From NCBI GenBank assembly GCA_021827885.1, contig JAKAUD010000079.1, positions 1 through 11,789 on the forward strand: a DNA stretch of 11,789 nucleotides, given 5' to 3'. Origin of the DNA: Thermoplasmata archaeon (GTDB taxonomy: Archaea; Thermoplasmatota; Thermoplasmata; Thermoplasmatales; Thermoplasmataceae). Of the stretch, positions 6,011 through 11,789 are shown piece after piece (positions within the stretch are counted from its first letter, which is position 1; each line of letters starts with the position of its first letter). The notes beneath the pieces were generated by a model, which had not been told where the DNA came from, did not search any database, and was given only the letters and a program-made list of their open reading frames with translations. The position numbers were made by a program, and so were the translations under genes.

Positions 6011-7225
6011 GTGAAAATAAGAAACAAACTTATAGGGATAACAGCGATCCTGATAGTGATCCTGTTTATTGGAATCGCAATGCAATCGTCAATTGTAGGA
6101 ACTCAAACGGGTGGGAAAATTTTAAAAAATAAAAATGAACCCATTCAAAGTTTAAGTGTAAACGCGAAAGCATCAGTCAAAGAAACTCAAACGGGTGGGA
6201 AAATTTTAAAAAATAAAAATGAACCCATTCAAAGTTTAAGTGTAAACTCAATATCATATGAGAGATTAAGCGCTTCGCTCAACATGAATTTTGAATTGTA
6301 TGTGTTGACTAATCACATCAATATTGGTAAAACAACTATTTCTAAAATGAACAACAATATGAAAATGGATATCATAAATAAATTTGTAAGCCATAACCCT
6401 ACTGTTTTAATGGAATTAAAAGAACTTATAACAGCAGAGGAAAAGAGTTTTAATCTACAGAAACCTCCATCCATGAAAATGTACAATTTTATTATTAAAC
6501 ACGGGAATAAAACCATAGAAAGCTCGAAAATCTACAAACAAAATAACGAAATTTATAAAGTATCAAAAATTGGTTATTCTATTAAAATCAACAGCACGGA
6601 GTATAGAGAAACTGCAACTATTGTTCAAGCGCCAAGTGGTATGAAATTAATAGACCCAACTGTTATGGTTCAGATAAATTATCTATCTCATAATTTTTGG
6701 TGGATTGGAACAATTACTTTCGGTGAGGTCGACTACATCTATGAAAATTATATGTATAATGCACAATGGGAAGTAGGGTATAATTATAATGAGGCCTACA
6801 ATCTTAAGAACACATTCCTTCAATTCTCTATTGGTGGTGCAGCTGTATCAACGGTTTTGACAACAGTCATCGGCCTTGCAGCAAGTGCAATTGGTGATTT
6901 AGGAACAGTTGTAAGTATTAGCACATTGGCATATGACGCAGCAGACTTAGGTTATGCGTATGGAGAAATTAGTAACGCATATGGTGCGGATTCAAACTGT
7001 CTTCCCATAGCAATACAAAATGATTACATCTGGGACTGGTATATTGGCGGACTAACCGGAAACGGCTGGGGAATCCATGTATATGTAGATAACAATGGAT
7101 GGCAACAAGTACTCTATCCTCTATCGTTTAGTGGATTTGAATCACCGGGGATCTCTACATTTGCACACAACTTTCAATCAAAGTACTCATCGAATTGGCA
7201 ATGGGTAGGTCTTTACACAAACTGA
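6011..7225 (+). CDS. Exported protein with internal repeat and Gly/Ala-rich hydrophobic segment
   Basis: I recognise no family. From GTG at 6011 the product has 404 residues; the frame is open further upstream to GTG 5894/ATG 5900, but the 6011 start has a TATA box at the right distance and gives a classical signal peptide (MKIRNK, then a hydrophobic core at about 7-24). After it come two identical 21-residue units (TQTGGKILKNK...LSVN) at 31-51 and 59-79, a Lys/Asn-rich hydrophilic region to about 215, a Tyr/Trp/Asn-rich region, a Gly/Ala/Ser/Thr-rich hydrophobic stretch at about 273-306 able to enter a membrane, and a C-terminal part rich in Trp and Tyr with a single Cys near 330. The base composition is more A+T-rich than neighbouring genes. 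It is secreted or surface-exposed. With the coupled membrane protein behind it, a membrane-active toxin or surface protein is possible; this is inference. Confidence 0.75.
   Translation: MKIRNKLIGITAILIVILFIGIAMQSSIVGTQTGGKILKNKNEPIQSLSVNAKASVKETQTGGKILKNKNEPIQSLSVNSISYERLSASLNMNFELYVLTNHINIGKTTISKMNNNMKMDIINKFVSHNPTVLMELKELITAEEKSFNLQKPPSMKMYNFIIKHGNKTIESSKIYKQNNEIYKVSKIGYSIKINSTEYRETATIVQAPSGMKLIDPTVMVQINYLSHNFWWIGTITFGEVDYIYENYMYNAQWEVGYNYNEAYNLKNTFLQFSIGGAAVSTVLTTVIGLAASAIGDLGTVVSISTLAYDAADLGYAYGEISNAYGADSNCLPIAIQNDYIWDWYIGGLTGNGWGIHVYVDNNGWQQVLYPLSFSGFESPGISTFAHNFQSKYSSNWQWVGLYTN
6100..6247 (+). repeat. Exact 64-bp direct repeat inside the exported-protein gene
   Basis: Positions 6100-6163 and 6184-6247 are identical over 64 bases with a 20-base spacer, so the period is 84 bases (28 codons) and the frame is kept. 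There is no silent difference between the copies, which points to a recent duplication or ongoing homogenisation. Confidence 0.9.
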
Positions 7226-7234
7226 GGTACAAAA

Positions 7235-7612
7235 TTGACACCCTCAATTATTTTTTTATTATATTTCGGAATTTTTTCCTTTTCTATATCGTTGATCTAT
7301 TCGATATTTTCAATGAAAGTTCTATCAAAAACGGATAGATTTAAAAAATTTCTAGACGAGCCTTCCCCCAAAAATAGGTTGAGCAAATTGGTTCTTTATT
7401 TTTACTGTGCAGGAGCTGGCATTGAGACTTTTGGAATCATTTATCTTTACCTATTTTTAAATAACAATAATCCCGGATTAATTGGCATACAGAGGATTGA
7501 CGCATACGGAGCATATTTAGGATTTATTTTAAGTTTTATTGGGAGTGGATTCCAGTTAGTGAGAGCACATCGAATAAGAAAAAAATTAGGTTTAAATCCT
7601 TGGTTTACCTGA
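7235..7612 (+). CDS. Small three-helix membrane protein, partner of the exported protein
   Basis: The 125-residue product has three hydrophobic helices at about 4-27, 50-75 and 90-108, a basic/acidic loop between helices 1 and 2 (KVLSKTDRFKKFLDEPSPKNR) and a basic C-terminal tail (RAHRIRKKLGL). I recognise no family. The TTG start at 7235 is supported by GAGGT at 7224-7228, 6 bases ahead, which overlaps the stop codon of the preceding gene; the two are therefore co-transcribed and likely translationally coupled. Size, topology and position are those of immunity proteins of exported bacteriocin-like toxins, but they would equally suit a membrane anchor or export helper for the upstream protein. 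One helix-2 Cys is the only Cys. Function remains unknown. Confidence 0.75.
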   Translation: MTPSIIFLLYFGIFSFSISLIYSIFSMKVLSKTDRFKKFLDEPSPKNRLSKLVLYFYCAGAGIETFGIIYLYLFLNNNNPGLIGIQRIDAYGAYLGFILSFIGSGFQLVRAHRIRKKLGLNPWFT

Positions 7613-7640
7613 AAAGCAGGAGTTAAACCACATATATTTT
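7601..7640 (+). terminator. Hairpin over the stop codon, possible terminator
   Basis: TGGTTTA (7601-7607) pairs with TAAACCA (7624-7630), and inside it CCTG (7608-7611) pairs with CAGG (7617-7620), leaving an AAAAG loop and a 3-base bulge. The stem swallows the TGA of the small membrane protein gene and is followed by a U-rich run (ATATTTTTCT, 7634-7643). It could end the two-gene transcript or slow translation termination. Confidence 0.45.
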
Positions 7641-7659
7641 TCTACTACGTGTAAAAACA

Positions 7660-7926
7660 TTACAATGACTGAAGTTTTTCAAAAAAGAGATTCAAAATAC
7701 CCATCCACTTCAGTGTTTCGGTGTAAGTTAGTGAGAGGTTAAGTGCCATATCCTTCGATCGTTTCCAAGCTTTATATCGGTTCTCTCCACCATTGAAATG
7801 AAATTGAGGGGTTTCTATGACTTTTCCCAATACCCCCTCACGCCTGATTCCCTCAGGAGAACTACAGGAACCACAATGAGTCGCTACGAAAGAATCATTA
7901 CGAAACCATAGCCCTTCGCCCTTCAC
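7660..7926 (-). pseudogene. Doubtful gene fragment, possibly transposase-related
   Basis: From a GTG at 7926 the frame gives 88 residues; it is open back to a stop near 7983, so the readable part is about 106 residues (starting LQLNGEPEGYCSGEAQT). It has a Cys pair in HCGSCSS, basic patches (RYKAWKRSKD) and an amphipathic C-terminus (LKWMGILNLFFEKL). No ribosome site or ATG is present. The feel is of the C-terminal part of a broken mobile-element protein, but I cannot name the family and it may be a chance frame. Confidence 0.25.
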
Positions 7927-8074
7927 TACCGTCTGTGCCTCACCAGAACAATATCCTTCAGGCTCCCCATTGAGCTGAAGATCTTATTCACATATGCCTT
8001 CTCCCAATACAACAAAACTTCCGTTAAATAATGCGTGAGAGAATTTACACTGCGCGACAGTGCTCATTTCGATA

Positions 8075-8089
8075 TGTATACAGTATACA
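8075..8089 (+). promoter_or_regulatory. Palindromic TATA/operator-like site
   Basis: TGTATAC-A-GTATACA is a palindrome with 7-bp arms centred 26 bases before an ATG at 8108. It could be a TATA element, an operator for a dimeric regulator, or both. The doubtful nature of the gene behind it limits the call. Confidence 0.35.
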
Positions 8090-8107
8090 GGATGGTAAAT
8101 AGGTCAA

Positions 8108-8296
8108 ATGCTCTTGATGTTAAAGCCCTACAAAATAAAAAAATGTTGTTCTTTCGCTTTAATAAAACCTATTAAAATAACGAAGAACAAAGTTAGGCGT
8201 AACATTCATGATAGATATTTTTGTTATACATCCTGCAACAAAGATAATAAACAACATCAGTATAAAAGCGTTGCTTGTATCTATTTATGTATGTAA
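8108..8296 (+). CDS. Possible small basic Cys-containing protein
   Basis: A 62-codon frame starting with ATG, 26 bases behind a palindromic TATA-like site, with a weak AGGT three bases ahead of the ATG. The product is very basic (many Lys, several Arg) and has six Cys (CC near 13-14, then near 39, 43, 57 and 61). The spacing of the Cys residues does not match a zinc ribbon that I know. The sequence is A+T-rich and such frames arise easily by chance, so the promoter spacing is the only real support. Confidence 0.25.
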   Translation: MLLMLKPYKIKKCCSFALIKPIKITKNKVRRNIHDRYFCYTSCNKDNKQHQYKSVACIYLCM

Positions 8297-8307
8297 TCTA
8301 GTCTGTA

Positions 8308-10191
8308 TTAGGTCTTTTGCCGGGTTTCGGTGTCTCTAAGATTCCTGATTTTGTCCAGAATGGTATGATCATCTATACCAGTAAGATCACCCTGTTCCTT
8401 ATGCAAGAACGCATCCCTTATAGCCCTCCTCATTATCTTTCCGCTCCTGGTTTTTGGCAGGGCATCCAGATGAAATATGTATTTAGGGCCGAATGATTTC
8501 CCCAGATCTATTTCCACTTTTGATTTTATTCCCGTCAGCACTTCACTATCAGGCTTTCCGGTATAGAATATGGCTATTGCTTCCCCCTTTATCGGATCCG
8601 GAATACCGGTTGCTGCGCTTTCCACAACGCCATTAACAGCATTCACTGAATCTTCTATTTCGTTCGGGCCTACCCTTTTTCCTGCTACTTTGATTACCTC
8701 GTCCGCCCTTCCGTAAAGGAAAAAGTATCCGTCTTCATCCATTTCAGCCCAATCACCCTGATACCAGACGCCCTTGAATTTTGACCAGTATGAATCAAGA
8801 TATCTTGAATCGCTTCCCAGAATGCCTCTGGTCATTGAAGGGCAATGCGATTTTGAGACGAGATAACCAACCTGGTTCAAGGTATCTTTTCCCTCCTCAT
8901 CATAGACTGAAACATTCATTCCCAAACCTCTGTATAAACATCTTGGTTTCAATGGCATCGCCGGAGTGGAGGCAAGGAAGCATCCGATAATATCGGTTCC
9001 TCCAGAAATATTGCATATTGGCACTTTTGAACCCCCATAGTGCTCAAAGAGCCATTTCCACGATTCATTGTCCCACGGTTCTCCAGTGGAGGCAAAAGCC
9101 TTTATGTGCGCGAATTTCCTCCTGACCCCTTTTGCTTTCATAGTTCTTACGAAAGTTGGAGATAATCCCAGAATCTTTATCCCGTTTCTTTCAACCATAT
9201 CCCAAACCCGCTCCTCGTTTGGAAAATCAACTGCCCCCGGATAGAGGAATATAGCTCCTTTCAGGCCATTTGCCCCAATTATTGACCACGGCCCCATCAT
9301 CCAGCCAAGATCTGTTATCCAGTAAAGAATATCACTTTCTTTGAAATCTAAATAATACTTAACTTCCTTCAATATGTTTACAGTCGCACCACCGTGGACA
9401 TGGACCGTACCCTTCGGTTTTCCTGTTGTCCCTGAGGTATACAGGATAATCGCAGGATCCTCGCTATTCATCTTCTGTGAGGACAGGTATCCGTCAAAGT
9501 TCTCAGCCATATCATAGTCTATATCGTTAATTTCGTGGTTTCCCTTTACAATAAGCTTGAGCCCGGTTATTCCTCTTACGGTGTCTGCCATCTTAATTTT
9601 CTTCCCTTTCCTGACATATGACTCGACGGTGAACAGAAATCTTATCGAAGCATCCCTCACTCTCGTTTCAACTGCCTCTTTCCCATATCCTGAAAACATT
9701 GGAACAGCAACGGCGCCTGCCCTTATGATTGAATACATTGCTACTATGGATTCTGGAGCCAATGGCATAAAAATACCGATTCTTTCTCCACTGCCCACAC
9801 CATTGCTTTTTAGGAATGCTGACATCCTTCCGGTTTTTTCATCGAGCTCCCTGTAAGAAATGGATATCCTTGATGCATCCTCATTCTCGCATATTATTGC
9901 CGGAGCTGATGAATTTTTGTGCTTTTCCACGCAGTTATAAGCCATGTTTATTTTGCCACCGGTAAACCACTTAGTCCATTCTTTACCGCCGGATTCGTCA
10001 ATTATCCTGGAGTATGGTTCAAAGAATTGAATGCCACAATCTTTCACCACCGCATCCCAGAATGCCTCCCTTTCCAAATCCGCAAATTCATATAATTTTT
10101 CAACGCTCTCCTGGCCCAGCAGCAGTGAGAGCTTGTAGATGTTTGTGGATTCGAGAGCCTCCCGTGAAGGTTTATACACTATTTCTTCCAT
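8308..10191 (-). CDS. Acyl-CoA synthetase, acetyl-CoA synthetase (ACS) family
   Basis: AMP-forming acyl-CoA ligase: acid + ATP + CoA gives acyl-CoA + AMP + PPi, in the cytoplasm. The 627 residues match full-length ACS proteins. Counting from ATG 10191: the ACS-type N-terminal part (FWDAVVKDCGIQFFEPYSRI, WFTGGKINMAYNCVEKH), P-loop YTSGTTGKPKG at about 251-261, the LGWMMGPW element near 295-302, A5-like SGGTDIIG near 396-403, YQGDWAE hinge approach near 477, GRADEVIKVAGKRV at about 494-507, and catalytic Lys in TRSGKIMRR at 585. At the place where true ACS has WWQTE, this protein has SGGTD, so the Trp that limits the pocket to acetate is a Gly; larger substrates (propionate, butyrate, branched acids) are likely. 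ATG 10191 is chosen over TTG 10200 because an AAATAAATA box sits about 28 bases ahead. It follows an MFS gene by 44 bases. Confidence 0.9.
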   Translation of the reverse strand: MEEIVYKPSREALESTNIYKLSLLLGQESVEKLYEFADLEREAFWDAVVKDCGIQFFEPYSRIIDESGGKEWTKWFTGGKINMAYNCVEKHKNSSAPAIICENEDASRISISYRELDEKTGRMSAFLKSNGVGSGERIGIFMPLAPESIVAMYSIIRAGAVAVPMFSGYGKEAVETRVRDASIRFLFTVESYVRKGKKIKMADTVRGITGLKLIVKGNHEINDIDYDMAENFDGYLSSQKMNSEDPAIILYTSGTTGKPKGTVHVHGGATVNILKEVKYYLDFKESDILYWITDLGWMMGPWSIIGANGLKGAIFLYPGAVDFPNEERVWDMVERNGIKILGLSPTFVRTMKAKGVRRKFAHIKAFASTGEPWDNESWKWLFEHYGGSKVPICNISGGTDIIGCFLASTPAMPLKPRCLYRGLGMNVSVYDEEGKDTLNQVGYLVSKSHCPSMTRGILGSDSRYLDSYWSKFKGVWYQGDWAEMDEDGYFFLYGRADEVIKVAGKRVGPNEIEDSVNAVNGVVESAATGIPDPIKGEAIAIFYTGKPDSEVLTGIKSKVEIDLGKSFGPKYIFHLDALPKTRSGKIMRRAIRDAFLHKEQGDLTGIDDHTILDKIRNLRDTETRQKT

Positions 10192-10235
10192 GCAAATCAA
10201 TCATTTCTTCTTGGTATTTATTTTCTATTTTGTTT

Positions 10236-11423
10236 TTATTCGCTTGTTTCTTCGGCAATCTCCCTTTCCCTGCTAAATATTCTTTCTCTGGTTAATAGCG
10301 CTAAAATAGCCATGATAAAGGTTGCAAGAGAAAACAGCAGCCACATCTCTATTGGAGGGTTGAAGAAAAATGTGAGGAAAAGAGTGCCCATGAAGGGTGA
10401 AAAAGTGCCAATTATGCCAAATATTGATGTGGTGAAACCAAAATATTCCCCTCTCCTGTCCTTTGGCGCTATCCTGGATATTGTGACAGAGAAGAATGGG
10501 TTGGTCATGCTTTCTCCTACCGTTAATATGACAACGTTAAATGCCAATATCACCAGATTCGCAGTTAATCCAAAGATGATGAAGGATAGGGAGTAGAATA
10601 ATAGGCCAATGGAAAAACTTCTGACATACCCTATCCTTTCAGCTATCACATTTAAACGATATTGAAATAAAACAACCACAGCTGTGTTAATCGCATAAAG
10701 GACTGTTATAAAAGTCGTCTGGATTCCCAAAAATCTTGTCAAATAAAGAGGCAGGGTTGGAGTTTCCCATTGGTTTGCAAACAGCATTGAGATTGCCATT
10801 ACCACGGTTATGGTTATCAGAAGTTTATCACCATATACCTTGAGTTTGTGGTGCGTATCTGTGTGCTTTTCAGTACCGATTGGTTTTGATTCCGGTACAT
10901 ATTTTACGAATATCATGAATTCAATAAGCGATCCGAAAGCCGGAACGATGAAGAAATATGAGGATTGAAATGCAGAAATCAATCCTGCCATAACTAGCCC
11001 CGCCCCGATACCTAAATTTCCAAGGATTCTGAGCGCACTAAATGCATCAAGTCTTTCAAACGGTTCAGTGTTGTCAGTTACGATAGCATTGATGACAACC
11101 CACTGGATTGAACTCAAGACTCCTGTTGAAATAAACTCAATAAGAATCAATATTATGCTCTGATTGAGAAATATTGAAATAAAGAGCGCAAAATAAAGGA
11201 TTGTCACTAACAAGGGTACCATTAAGCTTGCTCCCCTCCTCCCCACTTTGTCAATGAAGGTACCTCCAATGATATTTATTGGGAAGGATATAGCTGACGA
11301 GATCAGGAAAATCAAGCCCACCTCGATATAACTGAGGTTTCTCACCTGTGAGAGATATATTACAATAATGATCCATGTTGGATATCTTCCCATACCCCTT
11401 ATGAAATCGGCATATGCCATCAT
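10236..11423 (-). CDS. MFS permease
   Basis: The 395-residue protein has the MFS fold: about 12 hydrophobic helices, with motif A in the helix 2-3 loop, GGTFIDKVGRRG near residues 53-64 (GxxxDxxGRR intact), and a related basic loop in the second half (PKDRRGEYFG near 318-328). The central polar loop (VPESKPIGTEKHTDTHHKLKVYGDK, about 175-199) separates the two six-helix halves. It acts in the cytoplasmic membrane; substrate unknown, though the acyl-CoA synthetase gene 44 bases downstream on the same strand makes an organic or fatty acid, or an efflux role linked to it, plausible. Start: ATG 11423, immediately followed by a second ATG at 11420; both are equally possible. The frame is open about 17 codons upstream without a standard start. 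It is divergent from the Hjc gene. Confidence 0.85.
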   Translation of the reverse strand: MMAYADFIRGMGRYPTWIIIVIYLSQVRNLSYIEVGLIFLISSAISFPINIIGGTFIDKVGRRGASLMVPLLVTILYFALFISIFLNQSIILILIEFISTGVLSSIQWVVINAIVTDNTEPFERLDAFSALRILGNLGIGAGLVMAGLISAFQSSYFFIVPAFGSLIEFMIFVKYVPESKPIGTEKHTDTHHKLKVYGDKLLITITVVMAISMLFANQWETPTLPLYLTRFLGIQTTFITVLYAINTAVVVLFQYRLNVIAERIGYVRSFSIGLLFYSLSFIIFGLTANLVILAFNVVILTVGESMTNPFFSVTISRIAPKDRRGEYFGFTTSIFGIIGTFSPFMGTLFLTFFFNPPIEMWLLFSLATFIMAILALLTRERIFSREREIAEETSE

Positions 11424-11581
11424 CCTGATTATTTTGCTTTGTGCCCTGATTTTTCCGATGATAAAAGATGTGGGTATTTCTTAACGCCTCTCTTTTCCGG
11501 ATTCATTGCTACGATAAAAAACCGATTGAAAGCAAGGCAACCTTTTGAAAGGCATTAATAGGATGGGATAAATTCTGATCA
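11424..11581. promoter_or_regulatory. Divergent promoter region between MFS and hjc genes
   Basis: These 158 bases separate two divergent genes. For the plus strand, CATTAATA at about 11552-11560 is centred roughly 26 bases before the TTG of hjc, giving a leaderless start. For the minus strand, TCTTTTATC at about 11461-11469 could serve the MFS gene, with a leader near 17 bases. No operator is obvious. Confidence 0.4.
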
Positions 11582-11789
11582 TTGAATGGAAGCATTTATG
11601 AAAGGGAACTGGTATCTATTCTCTCAGGAAAAAAAGACTCTATAAAAAAAATTGGCAACAGAATGGATTATGAATCCCGGGAAAGCCTTGAGAGCCTCAT
11701 AAAATCTCCATTTTATGTAACGAGGTCAGCAGGATCAAAAGGAGCCGATATAGTTGCAATCCGATACGATATTTCCATGATAATTGAGG
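11582..11789 (+). CDS. hjc: Holliday junction resolvase Hjc (N-terminal part, cut by window)
   Basis: Only the first 69 residues lie in the window, but they are diagnostic. The protein begins MNGSIYERELVSILSG and carries the Hjc/Hje nuclease hallmarks: the catalytic-region ERE at 7-9, a mid region SPFYVTRSAGSKGADIVAI with the metal-binding Asp at 56, and the Glu of the E-x-K motif at 69; the next base, G, is consistent with the usual Val of EVK, and the Lys falls outside. Hjc is a small dimeric endonuclease that cuts four-way junctions in archaeal recombination and fork repair. The start must be TTG at 11582, because a TGA stands at 11576-11578 in the same frame and there is no ATG; an AT-rich TATA box lies about 26 bases ahead. 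The rest of the gene is to the right of the window. Confidence 0.9.
   Translation, partial: MNGSIYERELVSILSGKKDSIKKIGNRMDYESRESLESLIKSPFYVTRSAGSKGADIVAIRYDISMIIE

Larger units (their letters stand above)
7613..8307. other. Intergenic right part of the accessory island
   Basis: About 700 bases without a confident gene. They hold the end of the hairpin behind the membrane-protein gene, a minus-strand frame at 7660-7926 and a plus-strand frame at 8108-8296 (listed separately as doubtful), inverted repeats such as TGAGGGG 7805-7811 with CCCCTCA 7834-7840, and a 15-base palindrome at 8075-8089. The mixture suggests degenerate mobile or gene-remnant DNA. Confidence 0.5.

Noticed and set aside
9557..9856. 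Plus-strand frame of 99 codons inside the acyl-CoA synthetase gene
   Set aside because: Antisense shadow of a gene with intact catalytic motifs.

Overview
The window looks like a chromosomal segment of a Thermoplasmatales-type archaeon (Thermoplasma/Ferroplasma/Cuniculiplasma relatives). The reasons are: the start of an archaeal Holliday junction resolvase (Hjc) at the right edge; a short acidic-to-basic protein resembling a small family I associate with Thermoplasmatales (DUF6015-like); AT-rich TATA boxes centred about 24-28 bases before start codons, so that many genes look leaderless; and AGGTG-type Shine-Dalgarno sites used mainly inside operons. The assignment rests on protein look and promoter layout, not on a marker gene search.

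Layout, left to right. (1) 1-391: no intact gene; a perfect 11-bp inverted repeat at 18-56, small hairpins, and what may be a decayed IS605/TnpB-like tail. (2) 392-1929, plus strand: a two-gene operon, an orphan 122-residue protein with one C-terminal membrane helix translationally coupled (TAATG) to an MFS permease. (3) 2058-2525, plus strand: a free-standing AAA-associated C-terminal domain, normally the tail of nitrate/sulfonate-type ABC ATPases. (4) 5426-2568, minus strand: a small DUF6015-like protein, an SsuB/TauB-like ABC ATPase and a fused double permease. The system has ATPase, permease and detached regulatory domain, but no substrate-binding protein is visible. The ATPase has no ATG/GTG/TTG upstream of its Walker A in the correct frame, and the permease start is also unclear.

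(5) 5436-8307 is an accessory, more A+T-rich island: a 181-bp element with 12-bp terminal inverted repeats and 8-bp flanking direct repeats (MITE-like); a promoter; a 404-residue exported protein with an exact 64-bp internal duplication and a Gly/Ala-rich hydrophobic stretch; a 125-residue three-helix membrane protein coupled behind it; a hairpin at the stop codon; then degenerate sequence with a doubtful minus-strand reading frame and a doubtful small Cys-containing frame behind a palindromic TATA. The exported protein plus membrane protein is the best candidate here for an undescribed system (secreted membrane-active protein and its partner or immunity protein), but that function is inference only.

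(6) 8308-11423, minus strand: an MFS permease followed by an acetyl-CoA-synthetase-family acyl-CoA ligase whose acyl pocket suggests substrates larger than acetate; together they could take up and activate an organic acid. (7) 11582 to the edge, plus strand: Hjc, truncated by the window, divergently transcribed from the MFS gene.
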